64,000 nucleotides of DNA from Bradyrhizobium sp. B097. GTDB lineage: Bacteria; Pseudomonadota; Alphaproteobacteria; Rhizobiales; Xanthobacteraceae. Location: positions 1,670,501 through 1,734,500 of the forward strand of contig NZ_CP152412.1 in NCBI RefSeq assembly GCF_038957035.1. The letters run 5' to 3'. Positions 24,719 to 34,082 of the stretch are shown here, in pieces (the first letter of the stretch is position 1; each line of letters begins with the position of its first letter). The notes beneath the pieces were generated by a model. It did not search any database. It saw nothing but the letters and a program-made list of their open reading frames with translations, and was not told the DNA's origin. Position numbers and translations under genes: made by a program.

Positions 24719-27700
24719 TCAGGCTTTGACCAGGTCCCCCAGCAGGTTCGCCGCCACCGTCAGCTTGGCGAGCGTCAGGCCGCTGGCCGCGATCTCCTCG
24801 ACCGAGCGGCGGATGCGCGCCGCTTCGGGGTGGGCCGCGAGCCAGGTCTCGACAGCCTGCTGGCCGGACTGGCCGGTTGCCAGCATATCCGCGGCCAGTC
24901 TTCTCTCGGCGCCGGCGATCTGCTCAACGGCGCGATCGATCGCCATACGTTCGAAATAATCGTTTGCCGGCACGCTGCGCGCGGCGGCGACGATGCGGTC
25001 GAGGCGGAAATTCGCTTCGGCGGCGAAGAAGGTCGCGGCGGCGTCGCCGATGGGACGGGCGGTGCGCTCGGCAACCGTCACGATATCGGGCGCCGAGACC
25101 AGAGCGTCGAGATCGGCGAGTTCGCCGGCGAGGCCGGCCGGGACACCGGCATCGGTCAGGTCCTGCCGACGCTTGGCACGTGCGGCCTGCAAGTCCGGCG
25201 GCAGCGCGGTGTCGAGCCCGGCGACGATCTGGCGGATAGCCGGACCGAAGCGCGCGACGACGGTCTCCAGCCCGTCCTTGAAATCGACATTGCGCACGTA
25301 CCAGACCATGCGGGAGAGCAGCAGGTCCTGGACGGAAGCGTAGAGGGACAGCTGCACCCGCCCGTCGATGCAGGTATCGAGCGCATCGATCGCGTCACTG
25401 AGCCACTTGAGCCCGTAGCATTCGTCGACTGCCACATAGGCCATGACGATGGTCGGGATATCGGCGTCCGTCTCATCGATCAGACGCACGACGCAGGCCG
25501 GGCCGCCACGGTTGATCACCGCATTGGCGAGGCTGGTCGCGATGATCTCCCGCCGCAGGCGATGGGATTCGACCGCTCTCGGGTATTTGTCCTGAACCTC
25601 GCGCGGAAAATACTGAGATAGTTCCCGGGCAAGATAGGGATCATCCGGCACGCTGGTGACGAGCAGGTCATCGTAGAGCGTCAGCTTGGCGTAGGCGAGC
25701 AGCACGGCAAGCTCGGGCCGTGCGAGGGACTGGCCGCGCCGTGTGCGCTCGGTGAGCGCTGCGTCGTCGGGCAGGAACTCTACCGCGCGGCTGAGCAAAT
25801 CGCGCTGCTCGAGCGACTGCATCAGGCGCGTAAGGAAGCCGGTCTCGGCCACGCCCTTGCGTTCGGCGAGCGAGAGCGCCAGCGACTGCAGATAGTTGTT
25901 GCGTAGCACCAGCGTGCCGACCTCGTCGGTCATCGCGGCCAGCAGGCTGTTGCGGTCAGCGGGGCTGAGCCGTCCCTCGCGCTCGAGCCGCGCCAGCGCG
26001 ATCTTGATGTTGACCTCGACGTCGGACGTGTTCACGCCGGCCGAGTTGTCGATGGCGTCGGTGTTGAGCTTGACGCCCTTCTGCGCCGCCTCGATGCGGC
26101 CGCGTTGGGTGACGCCGAGATTGGCGCCTTCGCCGATTACCCGGGCCCGCACGTCGCTGCCCGTGATGCGGATCGGATCGTTGGCGCGGTCGCCGGCCTG
26201 ATCGTCGCTTTCCGCGGCGGAGCGGACATAGGTGCCGATTCCGCCAAACCACAGCAGATCCGCGCGCGCCTTCAGGATTGCCGTCATCACCTCGAAAGGC
26301 GTCGCTTGCGGCTTGTCGAGATCGAGCAGGGCGCGTACCTCCGGAGCGAGCGGGATCGCCTTGAGCTGGCGCGAGAACACGCCGCCGCCCGCCGAGATCA
26401 GCGACTTGTTGTAGTCCTGCCAGCTCGATCGCGGCAGGTCGAACAGACGCTTGCGCTCGGCGAGGCTGATCGCAGGATCAGGCGAGGGATCGATGAAGAT
26501 GTCGCGGTGATCGAAAGCCGCCACAAGCTTTGTCGCTGGCGACAGCAGCATGCCATTGCCGAAAACGTCGCCGGACATGTCGCCCACGCCGACCGCGGTG
26601 AACGGCATGGTCTGAATGTCGGTGCCGAGTTCGCGGAAGTGGCGCTTGACCGCTTCCCAGGCGCCGCGCGCCGTGATCCCCATCTTCTTGTGGTCGTAGC
26701 CCTGGCTGCCGCCGGAAGCGAAGGCATCGCCGAGCCAATGGTTTTTCTCTGCCGAGATCGCGTTGGCGATGTCGGAGAAGGTGGCGGTGCCCTTGTCGGC
26801 GGCGACAACGAGGTAAGGGTCGTCGCCGTCATGGCGCACGGTGGATTCGGGCGGCACGACGATGTCGCCGTCGAGATTATCGGTGAGCTCCAGCAGCGAG
26901 CGAACGAAGATGCGATAGGCTTCGGTGCCTTCCGCGAGCCAGGCGTCGCGATTGGAAGGCGGCGGCAGGCGCTTGGGCACGAAGCCGCCCTTGGCGCCGA
27001 CCGGCACGATCACGGCGTTCTTGACCTGCTGCGCTTTCACGAGGCCGAGGATCTCGGTGCGGAAATCCTGCGGCCGGTCGGACCAGCGCAGGCCACCGCG
27101 CGCAACCTTGCCGAAGCGCAGGTGAATACCTTCGACACGAGGTGAATAGACGAAGATCTCGTAGAGAGGTCGTGGAGCCGGCAGGTCGTCGATCCGGCGC
27201 GCGTCGAACTTGAAGGAGATCACCGGACGCGGATGTCCGTCCTCGCCGATCTGCCACAGATTGGTGCGAATCGTCGCCTGCACCAGGTTGGTGAAACGGC
27301 GCAGGATGCGGTCCTCGTCCAGCGAGGCAACGGATTTGAGTTGCTCCTCGACCTCGGCAAGCAGGGCCGTCTCGCGTGCCGAGCGCTCGGCATCCGTGGA
27401 GGCGAGGCGTGGATCGAGGCGGGTCTGGAACAGCGCGACGAGGCTGGCCGTGATCGCGGCGTTCTTGCGCAAGGTCTCCCACATGTAATCCTGGGTGAAC
27501 GGCGCGCGGATCTGGTGCAGGTAGCGGGACAGTGCCCGGATGGTCGAGACTTCCCGCCAGCCCAGGGCGGTGCGCAGGATCAGGCCGTTGTATCCATCGG
27601 ATTCGGCGTGATCGCGGACCACGGCCATGATCGAGGCTTCAAGGCGATGGCTGAATTCCGGGGTGATCGTGATCGGCAGGCCGTCGCTGGTCTCGATCGT

Positions 27701-29539
27701 CATCTCGTGGAGCCAAACCGGCGGAGGCGCCGGCGTGGCGCGCGGCGCGATCTGATAGGTGCGTTCGTTGACCACGCGCAGGCCGTGATTTTCGATCACG
27801 GGCACGCGGTAGGACAGCGACAGGGGCGCGTCGTGCGAGAACACCCTCAGTCCGAAGCGCTTGGGATCGGCCTCGCTTGCGTCACGATGAACCGAAACCG
27901 CCACGGGGCGGGCTGGCGTGAGCTTTTCGATGGTGGCGATATCGGTGATCGCCTGTTCCGCGCCGAACACCTCGGTATAGCCACCGCTGAACGCCTGGGC
28001 ATATCGGTTGGTGAGCATGCGTGCCCGCATGCCATCGGTGGAGGCAGTGAGCGCGGCCTTCAGCTTGTCGGCCCACGTCGCGGCAATGGCGCTGATCCCG
28101 GCTTCGAGCGTGGCGCGTTCGACGACGGGAGTTTTGCCGTCATAGCGCCCGATGATGTAGTGGACGCGCACAAGCGCCCCTTCAGGGAATGAAACGTAGG
28201 AGGCCGACAGCGTCCCCTTGTAGACCTGCGCCAGGAAGGCACCGACGCGGGTACGGACGTCCGTGTCGTATTTCTCGCGCGGAATGAAGGTGAGGATGGA
28301 GACGAAGCGATCGAACTTGTCCACCCGCGCCAGCGCGCGGACGCGCGGACGCTCGTAGAGGATCAGGATCTCCATGATGAAATTGTAGAGCGTGTCGACG
28401 TCGACCTGGAACAGTTCGTCACGCGGATATTCTTCGAGAATATGCATGAGCGCCTTGCCCGAATGGCTGTTCGGGTCGAAGCCGGCGCGTTGCAGCGCGC
28501 GCGTCACCTTGTGGCGGACATAGGGGATCTGGCGTGCGGAGCGGGTATAGGCGCCCGAGGTGAACAGGCCGACGACCCGCAATTCGCCCTCCAGCCGGCC
28601 GTCGGGCGTATAGAGCTTGATGCCGACATAATCCATGCGAATGCGACGATGAACGCGGCTGGAGACGTTGGCCTTGATGACGATGAGCAGGGTGGGGTCG
28701 TGCATGAACTCGCGTATTTCTGACGTCATCACCACCATTTCGCTTCCGCGGCGCAGCACCTTCGCATCCGGATCGCGGAGGACGCCGAGGCCTTTGCCCG
28801 TCGTGATGTCGTCGGATGCATCGCTGTCGGGCGAGAAGCGATATTCGCGCACGCCGAGGAAGGTGAAATTGTCCGCGCACAGCCATTGCAGGAACTGGTT
28901 GGCCTCGGCGACCTCGTCGATCGGCAGCGGCGGCGGATTGGAAGAAAAGGTCTTGATCGCGTCCTCGACCCGGTCGCGCATTGCGCGCCAGTCGGTGACG
29001 CAGGCGCGGACGTCGTTCAACGTCTTGGTGAGGCCGTCGATCAGCTTCTGGCGATCGGCATCGGCGTCCAGGCGGGTGATGTGGAGGTGAATCAGGCTTT
29101 CCCGCGTGCCGTTTACTCCCGCCGGCAACGCTTCGCCGTGGAAGCGCAGGAGCTTGCCTTGGCTGTCGCGCTCCACCGCGAGGATCGGGTGAGCGACGAG
29201 GGTGACTTCGATGCCTTGCTCGGCCAGCTCCGCCGTCGTGGAATCGAACAGGAAGGGCATGTTGTCGTTGAGAATCTCGAGCACGGAAATCTCGCGCCCG
29301 TCCGGCATCATCGGATTGACGACACGGATATCGGCGCCGCCGGCCGTACGCTGCTGCACGTGCTCCCAGGCTTGTTCCGCCAGGAAGGCCAGCGACAGCG
29401 CATCGTGATTGGCGAGGTCCTCGACATTGGTATAGCCGAACAGAAGTTCGGCAAAGCTCCGGGGCGCCTTGCCCGGCTGCACGCTTCCCGCTGCATCGCG
29501 GATCAGGGTTGAACGGGCCTTATCGTCACGCCAAGCCAT
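24719..29539 (-). CDS. NAD-specific glutamate dehydrogenase, large (180-kDa) class
   Basis: About 1606 residues. It catalyses L-glutamate to 2-oxoglutarate plus ammonia with NAD+. I chose the ATG at 29539 because GGAGG lies 5 bases before it; ATGs at 29542 and 29551 are in frame. An N-terminal ACT-like half includes FLGVREYRFSPDS and TLLIVIKANVSSRVHRRIRM. The catalytic core has GGLRWSDRPQDFRTEILGLV and KNAVIVPVGAKGGFVPKRLP, with the lysine-rich substrate site typical of GDH. The NAD fold follows around GVGDMSGDVFGNGMLLSPAT. The C-terminal helical domain ends NLLGDLVKA. The length matches the Bac_GDH family. Confidence 0.95.
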   Translation of the reverse strand: MAWRDDKARSTLIRDAAGSVQPGKAPRSFAELLFGYTNVEDLANHDALSLAFLAEQAWEHVQQRTAGGADIRVVNPMMPDGREISVLEILNDNMPFLFDSTTAELAEQGIEVTLVAHPILAVERDSQGKLLRFHGEALPAGVNGTRESLIHLHITRLDADADRQKLIDGLTKTLNDVRACVTDWRAMRDRVEDAIKTFSSNPPPLPIDEVAEANQFLQWLCADNFTFLGVREYRFSPDSDASDDITTGKGLGVLRDPDAKVLRRGSEMVVMTSEIREFMHDPTLLIVIKANVSSRVHRRIRMDYVGIKLYTPDGRLEGELRVVGLFTSGAYTRSARQIPYVRHKVTRALQRAGFDPNSHSGKALMHILEEYPRDELFQVDVDTLYNFIMEILILYERPRVRALARVDKFDRFVSILTFIPREKYDTDVRTRVGAFLAQVYKGTLSASYVSFPEGALVRVHYIIGRYDGKTPVVERATLEAGISAIAATWADKLKAALTASTDGMRARMLTNRYAQAFSGGYTEVFGAEQAITDIATIEKLTPARPVAVSVHRDASEADPKRFGLRVFSHDAPLSLSYRVPVIENHGLRVVNERTYQIAPRATPAPPPVWLHEMTIETSDGLPITITPEFSHRLEASIMAVVRDHAESDGYNGLILRTALGWREVSTIRALSRYLHQIRAPFTQDYMWETLRKNAAITASLVALFQTRLDPRLASTDAERSARETALLAEVEEQLKSVASLDEDRILRRFTNLVQATIRTNLWQIGEDGHPRPVISFKFDARRIDDLPAPRPLYEIFVYSPRVEGIHLRFGKVARGGLRWSDRPQDFRTEILGLVKAQQVKNAVIVPVGAKGGFVPKRLPPPSNRDAWLAEGTEAYRIFVRSLLELTDNLDGDIVVPPESTVRHDGDDPYLVVAADKGTATFSDIANAISAEKNHWLGDAFASGGSQGYDHKKMGITARGAWEAVKRHFRELGTDIQTMPFTAVGVGDMSGDVFGNGMLLSPATKLVAAFDHRDIFIDPSPDPAISLAERKRLFDLPRSSWQDYNKSLISAGGGVFSRQLKAIPLAPEVRALLDLDKPQATPFEVMTAILKARADLLWFGGIGTYVRSAAESDDQAGDRANDPIRITGSDVRARVIGEGANLGVTQRGRIEAAQKGVKLNTDAIDNSAGVNTSDVEVNIKIALARLEREGRLSPADRNSLLAAMTDEVGTLVLRNNYLQSLALSLAERKGVAETGFLTRLMQSLEQRDLLSRAVEFLPDDAALTERTRRGQSLARPELAVLLAYAKLTLYDDLLVTSVPDDPYLARELSQYFPREVQDKYPRAVESHRLRREIIATSLANAVINRGGPACVVRLIDETDADIPTIVMAYVAVDECYGLKWLSDAIDALDTCIDGRVQLSLYASVQDLLLSRMVWYVRNVDFKDGLETVVARFGPAIRQIVAGLDTALPPDLQAARAKRRQDLTDAGVPAGLAGELADLDALVSAPDIVTVAERTARPIGDAAATFFAAEANFRLDRIVAAARSVPANDYFERMAIDRAVEQIAGAERRLAADMLATGQSGQQAVETWLAAHPEAARIRRSVEEIAASGLTLAKLTVAANLLGDLVKA

Positions 29540-29551
29540 CATGTCCTCCAT

Positions 29552-29859
29552 TTGCCGCGCCGTCCGATCGCGTTCGCGATCATCAGCTTGATTCTGGAGT
29601 GCATCGCTTCGAGCGCCACAGCCTTGACCGCGATCGAGTGCGTACGCGAAATCCCCGGTCTCAAAGTTGCGACAACTCCGGACGACAATACTCCGATCCC
29701 AAAGCTATCCAAGACGCATGCTGTCGGGAGAAGCATTGAGAGGCCCTGCTGCAGCGCGTGAGGCCGAAGTCGGCGCGGAGGCTGCCGAACCGTTGGGGTT
29801 GGCCAAAATCACAAGCAATTTCAATCGAGTATGAGTTCGCAGCGCTGCGGTGCGGCTTT
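29552..29859. other. Intergenic stretch between GDH and the AraC regulator
   Basis: About 308 bases between the divergently placed ends and starts. It carries the degenerate fourth TANSY copy at 29814-29847. No gene is supportable. Confidence 0.4.
29814..29847 (-). repeat. Dispersed C-terminal peptide repeat, copy 4 (degenerate)
   Basis: The minus strand encodes SAANSYSIEIA, matching the core of the other copies, but without a stop directly after it. It lies just past the stop of the AraC gene at 29860, in a frame shifted by one from that gene. Confidence 0.45.
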
Positions 29860-30855
29860 TCAACGCCGCGCCGCTGCGCGAATTTCCGAAGGCGTTGCGC
29901 CGTAACGGCGGCGGAAGATGCGGTTGAAGTAGGACAAGTCTCCGAATCCGGCTTCGAACGCGATGCTGGAGATGTTGCGTTCGTCCCAGAGCCGATCGGT
30001 CAGCAGCCGATGCGCGCTGGTCAGGCGGGCCTCCAGCACGAATTCCGAGAAGCTCGTGTCCTGGTCCGCAAACAGCCGCTGCACGCTGCGCGGCGGAAGA
30101 CGCTGGCGCGCTGCGACCGCGCTCAGCGACAGGTCGGGATCGCAGAGACGCGCGCTGATGTCGGCCTTGATCGCGGCGAGCCGAGCGGCCCGCAGCCCGC
30201 GGCTTTCGGCCAGCGCCGCTCCATCGCTGGTGGCGCCGATCGCGAGCGCCGCCAGATCGTACATATGGGTGACGACGGCGCGCTGCAGCTCGTACGTCGT
30301 CAGTCGCGCCCCAGTCTGCAATTGCCTGACATAGTTCACGAGCAGGCGAAGTGGGTCGCTGCCGGGCAGCAGACGCATCAGCGCATCCTCGGGCCTGGAC
30401 ACGAGCGATGCGATGGCCTTGCGCTGCAGCGGAATCGTGATGAAGCATGACGGTGATGACGTGGCGGACATGCTGGTCTCCGCTGCCGACATCAACAACG
30501 CATCGCCCGCACGGAGCGTGACCTCTCGATCGCCTTGCGCTGCGACCCCGGTCCCGCTCGTAAAGACCTTCAGAACGAGATCGTCACGGTCGCCCAGCAG
30601 ATCGCGCGTCCTTGCCGCGCGAATATTGACGCTCGCGCCGGACACGATCGCGAGCCCAGGGAGCGCCTGCACCACCAGGTCAGCGCGGAACGGGTCGTCG
30701 GTAAGCGGCCCGAGATCGAACTTCACGGTCGCGCGTCCGATGACCTCCCGCAGAATCATCAGCCGATCCCGCTCCGGCCAATCGGCGCTCGAGAATCGAA
30801 ACGTGCTGGAGTCCGGCAATTTCGGCAACGCGGAGTCTGGATCACCTGCTCGCAT
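29860..30855 (-). CDS. AraC-family regulator with AraC-binding-2 sensor domain, paralogue A
   Basis: A 331-residue protein. The N-terminal half (FRFSSADWPERDRLMILREV, GRATVKFDLGPL, LLGDRDDLVLKVFTSGTG) is the 'AraC_binding_2' type of sensor. The C-terminal half is a double helix-turn-helix (LSLSAVAARQRLPPRSVQRL, ISSIAFEAGFGDLSYFNRIF, YGATPSEIR). It is a clear paralogue of the gene at 31001: both share DWP-RDRL, ALMR, VVTH-YDLAAL and the whole HTH region. The target is unknown. Confidence 0.9.
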   Translation of the reverse strand: MRAGDPDSALPKLPDSSTFRFSSADWPERDRLMILREVIGRATVKFDLGPLTDDPFRADLVVQALPGLAIVSGASVNIRAARTRDLLGDRDDLVLKVFTSGTGVAAQGDREVTLRAGDALLMSAAETSMSATSSPSCFITIPLQRKAIASLVSRPEDALMRLLPGSDPLRLLVNYVRQLQTGARLTTYELQRAVVTHMYDLAALAIGATSDGAALAESRGLRAARLAAIKADISARLCDPDLSLSAVAARQRLPPRSVQRLFADQDTSFSEFVLEARLTSAHRLLTDRLWDERNISSIAFEAGFGDLSYFNRIFRRRYGATPSEIRAAARR

Positions 30856-31000
30856 GATGTTCTCGACCGTGTTTCCAACCGGTCAACCGCTCGCCGCCTT
30901 CAGAGGGGAACTCATACCCTTTCTACGGCGGGGCAGGGCGGGGAAGCTAGGACAGTCGCGCCAAGGGCCCGGTTTGAGGCGCCATCGATCCGACGCGTCA

Positions 31001-32014
31001 TCAACGCCTTGGCGTTGCGCGAATCTCCGACGGCGTCGCGCCGTAGCGGCGGCGAATGGCGCGGTTGAAGTAGGACAGGTCGCCGAACCCGGCTTCGAAC
31101 GCGATGCTGGAGATGTTGCGGTCGTGCCGGCGTGGATCGGTCAGCAGGCGGTAGGCGTGAGTGAGGCGTGCGCCGAGCACGTATTCCGAGAAACTCGTGT
31201 CCTGTTCGGCGAACAGCCTTTGAAGGCTGCGCGGCGACAGGTGCTGGCGCGCGGCAACCGCGGTCAATGTGAGGGCGGGATCGCCAAGATGGGAGTTGAT
31301 ATCGGCCTTGACGGCGGCGCGCCGCGCCGTCCGCAGCCCGCGGCTTTCAGCAACGGCCGCGCCGTCGCGCGTGGCACCGATCACCAACGCCGCGAGGTCG
31401 TACAGATGGGTGACGACGACATGCTGCAGCTCGCCTGTGGCCATCCGATCCATGCGGTTCAGCTCGTCGGCATAAAAGGTAAGCAGTCGCAATGCCTCGA
31501 TGTCGCGTGGGACCGGACGCATCAGCGCATCCTCGGGGTTGGGCACGAACGGCGTAAGCGCCTTGCGCGGCAGCCGCAGACTGAGGAAGCGCACAAGCGA
31601 CGGGTAGACGCTCACCCGCGGTTCTGCGGTCGACATCAGAATGGCATCGCCGGTGTCGCCGGTGGCCTCGCGTCTCCGGTGCGTGATGATGGGCGCACCG
31701 CTCAGCGCGATCCCGAGCACGAGATCGTCGCTGCCATCGAGCAACTCGCGGGTCACGGCGGCGCGTAAATTGGCCAATGCCCAGGAACCGAGCCAAAGCC
31801 CGGGCAGCGCCAGTACGGTCGCCTCGGCATGGAACGCGCCGTCGGACAACGGCTCCGTGTCGAGCTGGATGACGGTGCGCCCGATCGACTCGCGCCAGAT
31901 TGCCAGTCGATCCCGGGCCGGCCAATCGGCGGTCGAGAACCGAAAAGTCGTAGGCGCCTGTTGCTCTGACATCGTCGGCTCGTTCCCGTGCCGTGGCATC
32001 CCCTGTTGCGGCAT
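31001..32014 (-). CDS. AraC-family regulator, paralogue B
   Basis: A 337-residue protein; an in-frame ATG at 31972 (SEQQAPTTFRFSTADWP) is an equally good start. It has the same two-domain layout as paralogue A, with GLWLGSWALANLRAAVTREL in the sensor, and LTLTAVAARQHLSPRSLQRL and ISSIAFEAGFGDLSYFNRAI in the DNA-binding half. It is divergent from the epimerase-like gene at 32303 across a 288-base gap, so that gene is the most likely target. The tandem arrangement with paralogue A suggests local duplication. Confidence 0.9.
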   Translation of the reverse strand: MPQQGMPRHGNEPTMSEQQAPTTFRFSTADWPARDRLAIWRESIGRTVIQLDTEPLSDGAFHAEATVLALPGLWLGSWALANLRAAVTRELLDGSDDLVLGIALSGAPIITHRRREATGDTGDAILMSTAEPRVSVYPSLVRFLSLRLPRKALTPFVPNPEDALMRPVPRDIEALRLLTFYADELNRMDRMATGELQHVVVTHLYDLAALVIGATRDGAAVAESRGLRTARRAAVKADINSHLGDPALTLTAVAARQHLSPRSLQRLFAEQDTSFSEYVLGARLTHAYRLLTDPRRHDRNISSIAFEAGFGDLSYFNRAIRRRYGATPSEIRATPRR

Positions 32015-32302
32015 TGCGTCACCCGACCCGAAAAGTCAACGGTGGCGTCTGTGTCCTAGCTCACGGTGCGCCAGCCCAAGAACACCGGTCCGATCACCCC
32101 CTACACGTCGTGCCACGGGAACCGATCAACGGGAGTTTTTTTGCGTGTCTCGGAACAGGACTGGGCGCAGGTCGGGATATCGGCCGGCGACCTTCGGCTC
32201 CACCACTCAGGATCTGATCAGCACTTGCCGCCAAGGTCGAGATCAACTCCAAACCTTGACGACGATTTTGCCGCGTGAGGACCGGTTCGCAGCGAGGAAC
32301 CG

Positions 32303-33274
32303 GTGAGACGCATGACGAAAACGGCGCTGCTGATCGGAGCGACGGGAGGCGTAGGGCGCGAAGTCGCAAGGGCCTTGGTGCGCCGCGGCTGGCACCTTCG
32401 GTGCCTGAGCCGCACGCCGAAGCTAGCCTCCGCCTCTCTGCCGGATAGCGGCGTCGCCTGGATCGAGGGAGACGCGATGAAGGCGGATGACGTGGCCAAC
32501 GCAGCCAGCGATGTCGCCCTCATCGTTCACGCAGCCAATCCACCACCGTACAAGAACTGGCGTGGCCTCGCGATGCCGATGCTTCGTAACTCGATCGAGG
32601 CGGCGAGCGCCTCAAGCGCGCGACTGATCTTCCCTGGCAATCTGTATAACTTCGGCGCGGACGCCGGTCCGCTGTTGTCCGAGACCGCGCCGCAGCAGCC
32701 GAACACGCGCAAGGGCCGCGTTCGCTGCGAGATGGAAGACATGCTGAGGGCGGCGGCGGCGACCGGCACCCGATCGCTTGTCGTGCGCGCCGGCGACGTG
32801 TTTGGTGGACACGGGCCATCTTCAAATTTTTCGAATGTCCTGATCAAGCCGGGGCAGCCGCTGCGTGCCATCTCATATCCCGGTCCTCCTGCGACGGGTC
32901 ATGCCTGGGCCTATCTGCCGGACTACGCCGAGGCGATTGCGCGACTTGCAGAGATCGAAGCCGATCTGCCGCCGTTCGACGTGTTTCACTTTGGCGGACA
33001 CTGGATCGAACCCGGGATCGAGCTCGCTCAATCCATTCGCCGCGCGGCCGGAAGGCTCGACCTTCCCGTTCGGCACTTTCCATGGCTCGCCGTCCGGCTG
33101 CTCGCGCCCTTCGTCCCGCTCCTGCGTGAAGTCGAAGAAGTTCGCTATCTCTGGGATGTCCCGCTTCGGCTCGATAATTCCAAGCTGATTGCGTTGATCG
33201 GCGACGAGCCTCACACGCCTCTCGACCAGGCAGTTCGCGCCAGCCTGTTGGAGCTCGGGTGCCTGTCGAGTTGA
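32303..33274 (+). CDS. NAD(P)-dependent epimerase/dehydratase-like protein (extended SDR)
   Basis: A 323-residue protein. GTG at 32303 has GAGGA 4 bases upstream; ATG at 32312 is in frame. The N-terminal Rossmann fold has ALLIGATGGVGREVARALVR (GATGGVG loop) followed by RGWHLRCLSR. VHAANPPPYKNW and RLIFPGNLYNFGADAG follow, then a Y-less catalytic area (KGRVRCEMEDMLRAAA, KGR in place of Yx3K), so a reaction is uncertain. The C-terminal part resembles NmrA/epimerase proteins (VFHFGGHWIEPGIELAQSIR). It is divergent from AraC paralogue B and its 3' end is close to the next small gene. Confidence 0.8.
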   Translation: MRRMTKTALLIGATGGVGREVARALVRRGWHLRCLSRTPKLASASLPDSGVAWIEGDAMKADDVANAASDVALIVHAANPPPYKNWRGLAMPMLRNSIEAASASSARLIFPGNLYNFGADAGPLLSETAPQQPNTRKGRVRCEMEDMLRAAAATGTRSLVVRAGDVFGGHGPSSNFSNVLIKPGQPLRAISYPGPPATGHAWAYLPDYAEAIARLAEIEADLPPFDVFHFGGHWIEPGIELAQSIRRAAGRLDLPVRHFPWLAVRLLAPFVPLLREVEEVRYLWDVPLRLDNSKLIALIGDEPHTPLDQAVRASLLELGCLSS

Positions 33275-33303
33275 AAGCGAAGTTGCAAAAAATGGAGACC
33301 AAA

Positions 33304-33573
33304 ATGCCAGTCCTGATGGTTCGCGGTGATGTCGAGGACTTCGACAGATGGAAGCAGGTTTTCGACAAGAATTCCGACGCGCGAACCGCGCATGGCTGTC
33401 GCCGCGTCCGCCGCTTTCGCTCGACGGCAAACCCCAATCACCTGCTGATCCTGTTCGACTGGGACACCGAGGAAAATGCGAAGGCCTTCAGCTCCAGTCC
33501 GCAGCTTGAAAGAACTCAGGCCAAAGCCGGCATCTTGCCGGGGCGGGAGACCGCCTTTTTCGAGGAATTCTGA
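33304..33573 (+). CDS. Small dimeric alpha/beta-barrel-like protein (unknown function)
   Basis: An 89-residue protein. The ATG at 33304 has GGAG 6 bases before it; upstream ATGs at 33259 and 33292 overlap or crowd the previous gene. The strand-helix pattern PVLMVRGDVEDFDRWKQVFD, then RRVRRFRSTANPNHLLILFD and WDTEENAKAF, resembles small ferredoxin-like proteins of the antibiotic-monooxygenase/cyclase type. No catalytic residues can be assigned. It lies 29 bases after the epimerase-like gene and 22 bases before the next. Confidence 0.65.
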   Translation: MPVLMVRGDVEDFDRWKQVFDKNSDARTAHGCRRVRRFRSTANPNHLLILFDWDTEENAKAFSSSPQLERTQAKAGILPGRETAFFEEF

Positions 33574-33595
33574 CATGCTGACGCAGAGGCCGCCA

Positions 33596-34036
33596 ATGTC
33601 GAAACAACTTCGCTCCAGCGCGATTGCGCGATGGTACATCATCGCGGCTGCCATCTATCTTTGCATCGGACTTGCTATCGGCATCGGCATGGGTGTTGCC
33701 GAGAACTTCAAATACGTGGTCGTGCACGCCCACCTGAATCTGCTCGGCTGGGCGACGATGTGTCTCTACGGGCTCGTCTTGCAGGCGTTCCCGGAATTTG
33801 GCGCATCCCGGCTCGTACGCTGGCAGTTCGCTGTCGCGAACCTTGGCGTCGTCATTTTCATCCCAGGGCTCGTTCTTGTGGTTGCCGGCGTCACTCACGT
33901 CGCTGCAATCGCGGGTGCGCTCATTTCCTTTGTCGGCGCCTTGCTCTTTGCCGGCCTGCTGATCGGATCGTTACGTCAGGGACGCGGCGAGGCGGAGCAG
34001 CCTGGCCCGAGCAGCACGTCGACAGCCGCTCATTGA
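33596..34036 (+). CDS. Four-helix membrane protein resembling a haem-copper-oxidase subunit I fragment
   Basis: About 146 residues from the ATG at 33596, which has AGAGG before it; ATG at 33575 is in frame. Four membrane helices are clear: WYIIAAAIYLCIGLAIGIGM, LNLLGWATMCLYGLVLQAF, FAVANLGVVIFIPGLVLVVA and AGALISFVGALLFAGLLIGS. The HAHLNLLGW motif, with two histidines, is what gets such proteins named after cytochrome oxidase subunit I. Whether it binds haem is unknown. It follows the small gene at 33304 directly and probably shares its mRNA. Confidence 0.7.
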   Translation: MSKQLRSSAIARWYIIAAAIYLCIGLAIGIGMGVAENFKYVVVHAHLNLLGWATMCLYGLVLQAFPEFGASRLVRWQFAVANLGVVIFIPGLVLVVAGVTHVAAIAGALISFVGALLFAGLLIGSLRQGRGEAEQPGPSSTSTAAH

Positions 34037-34082
34037 CCCATAACCGATCCTCGCCAGGATCAGGAGGGGTCGCAATCAGCGA

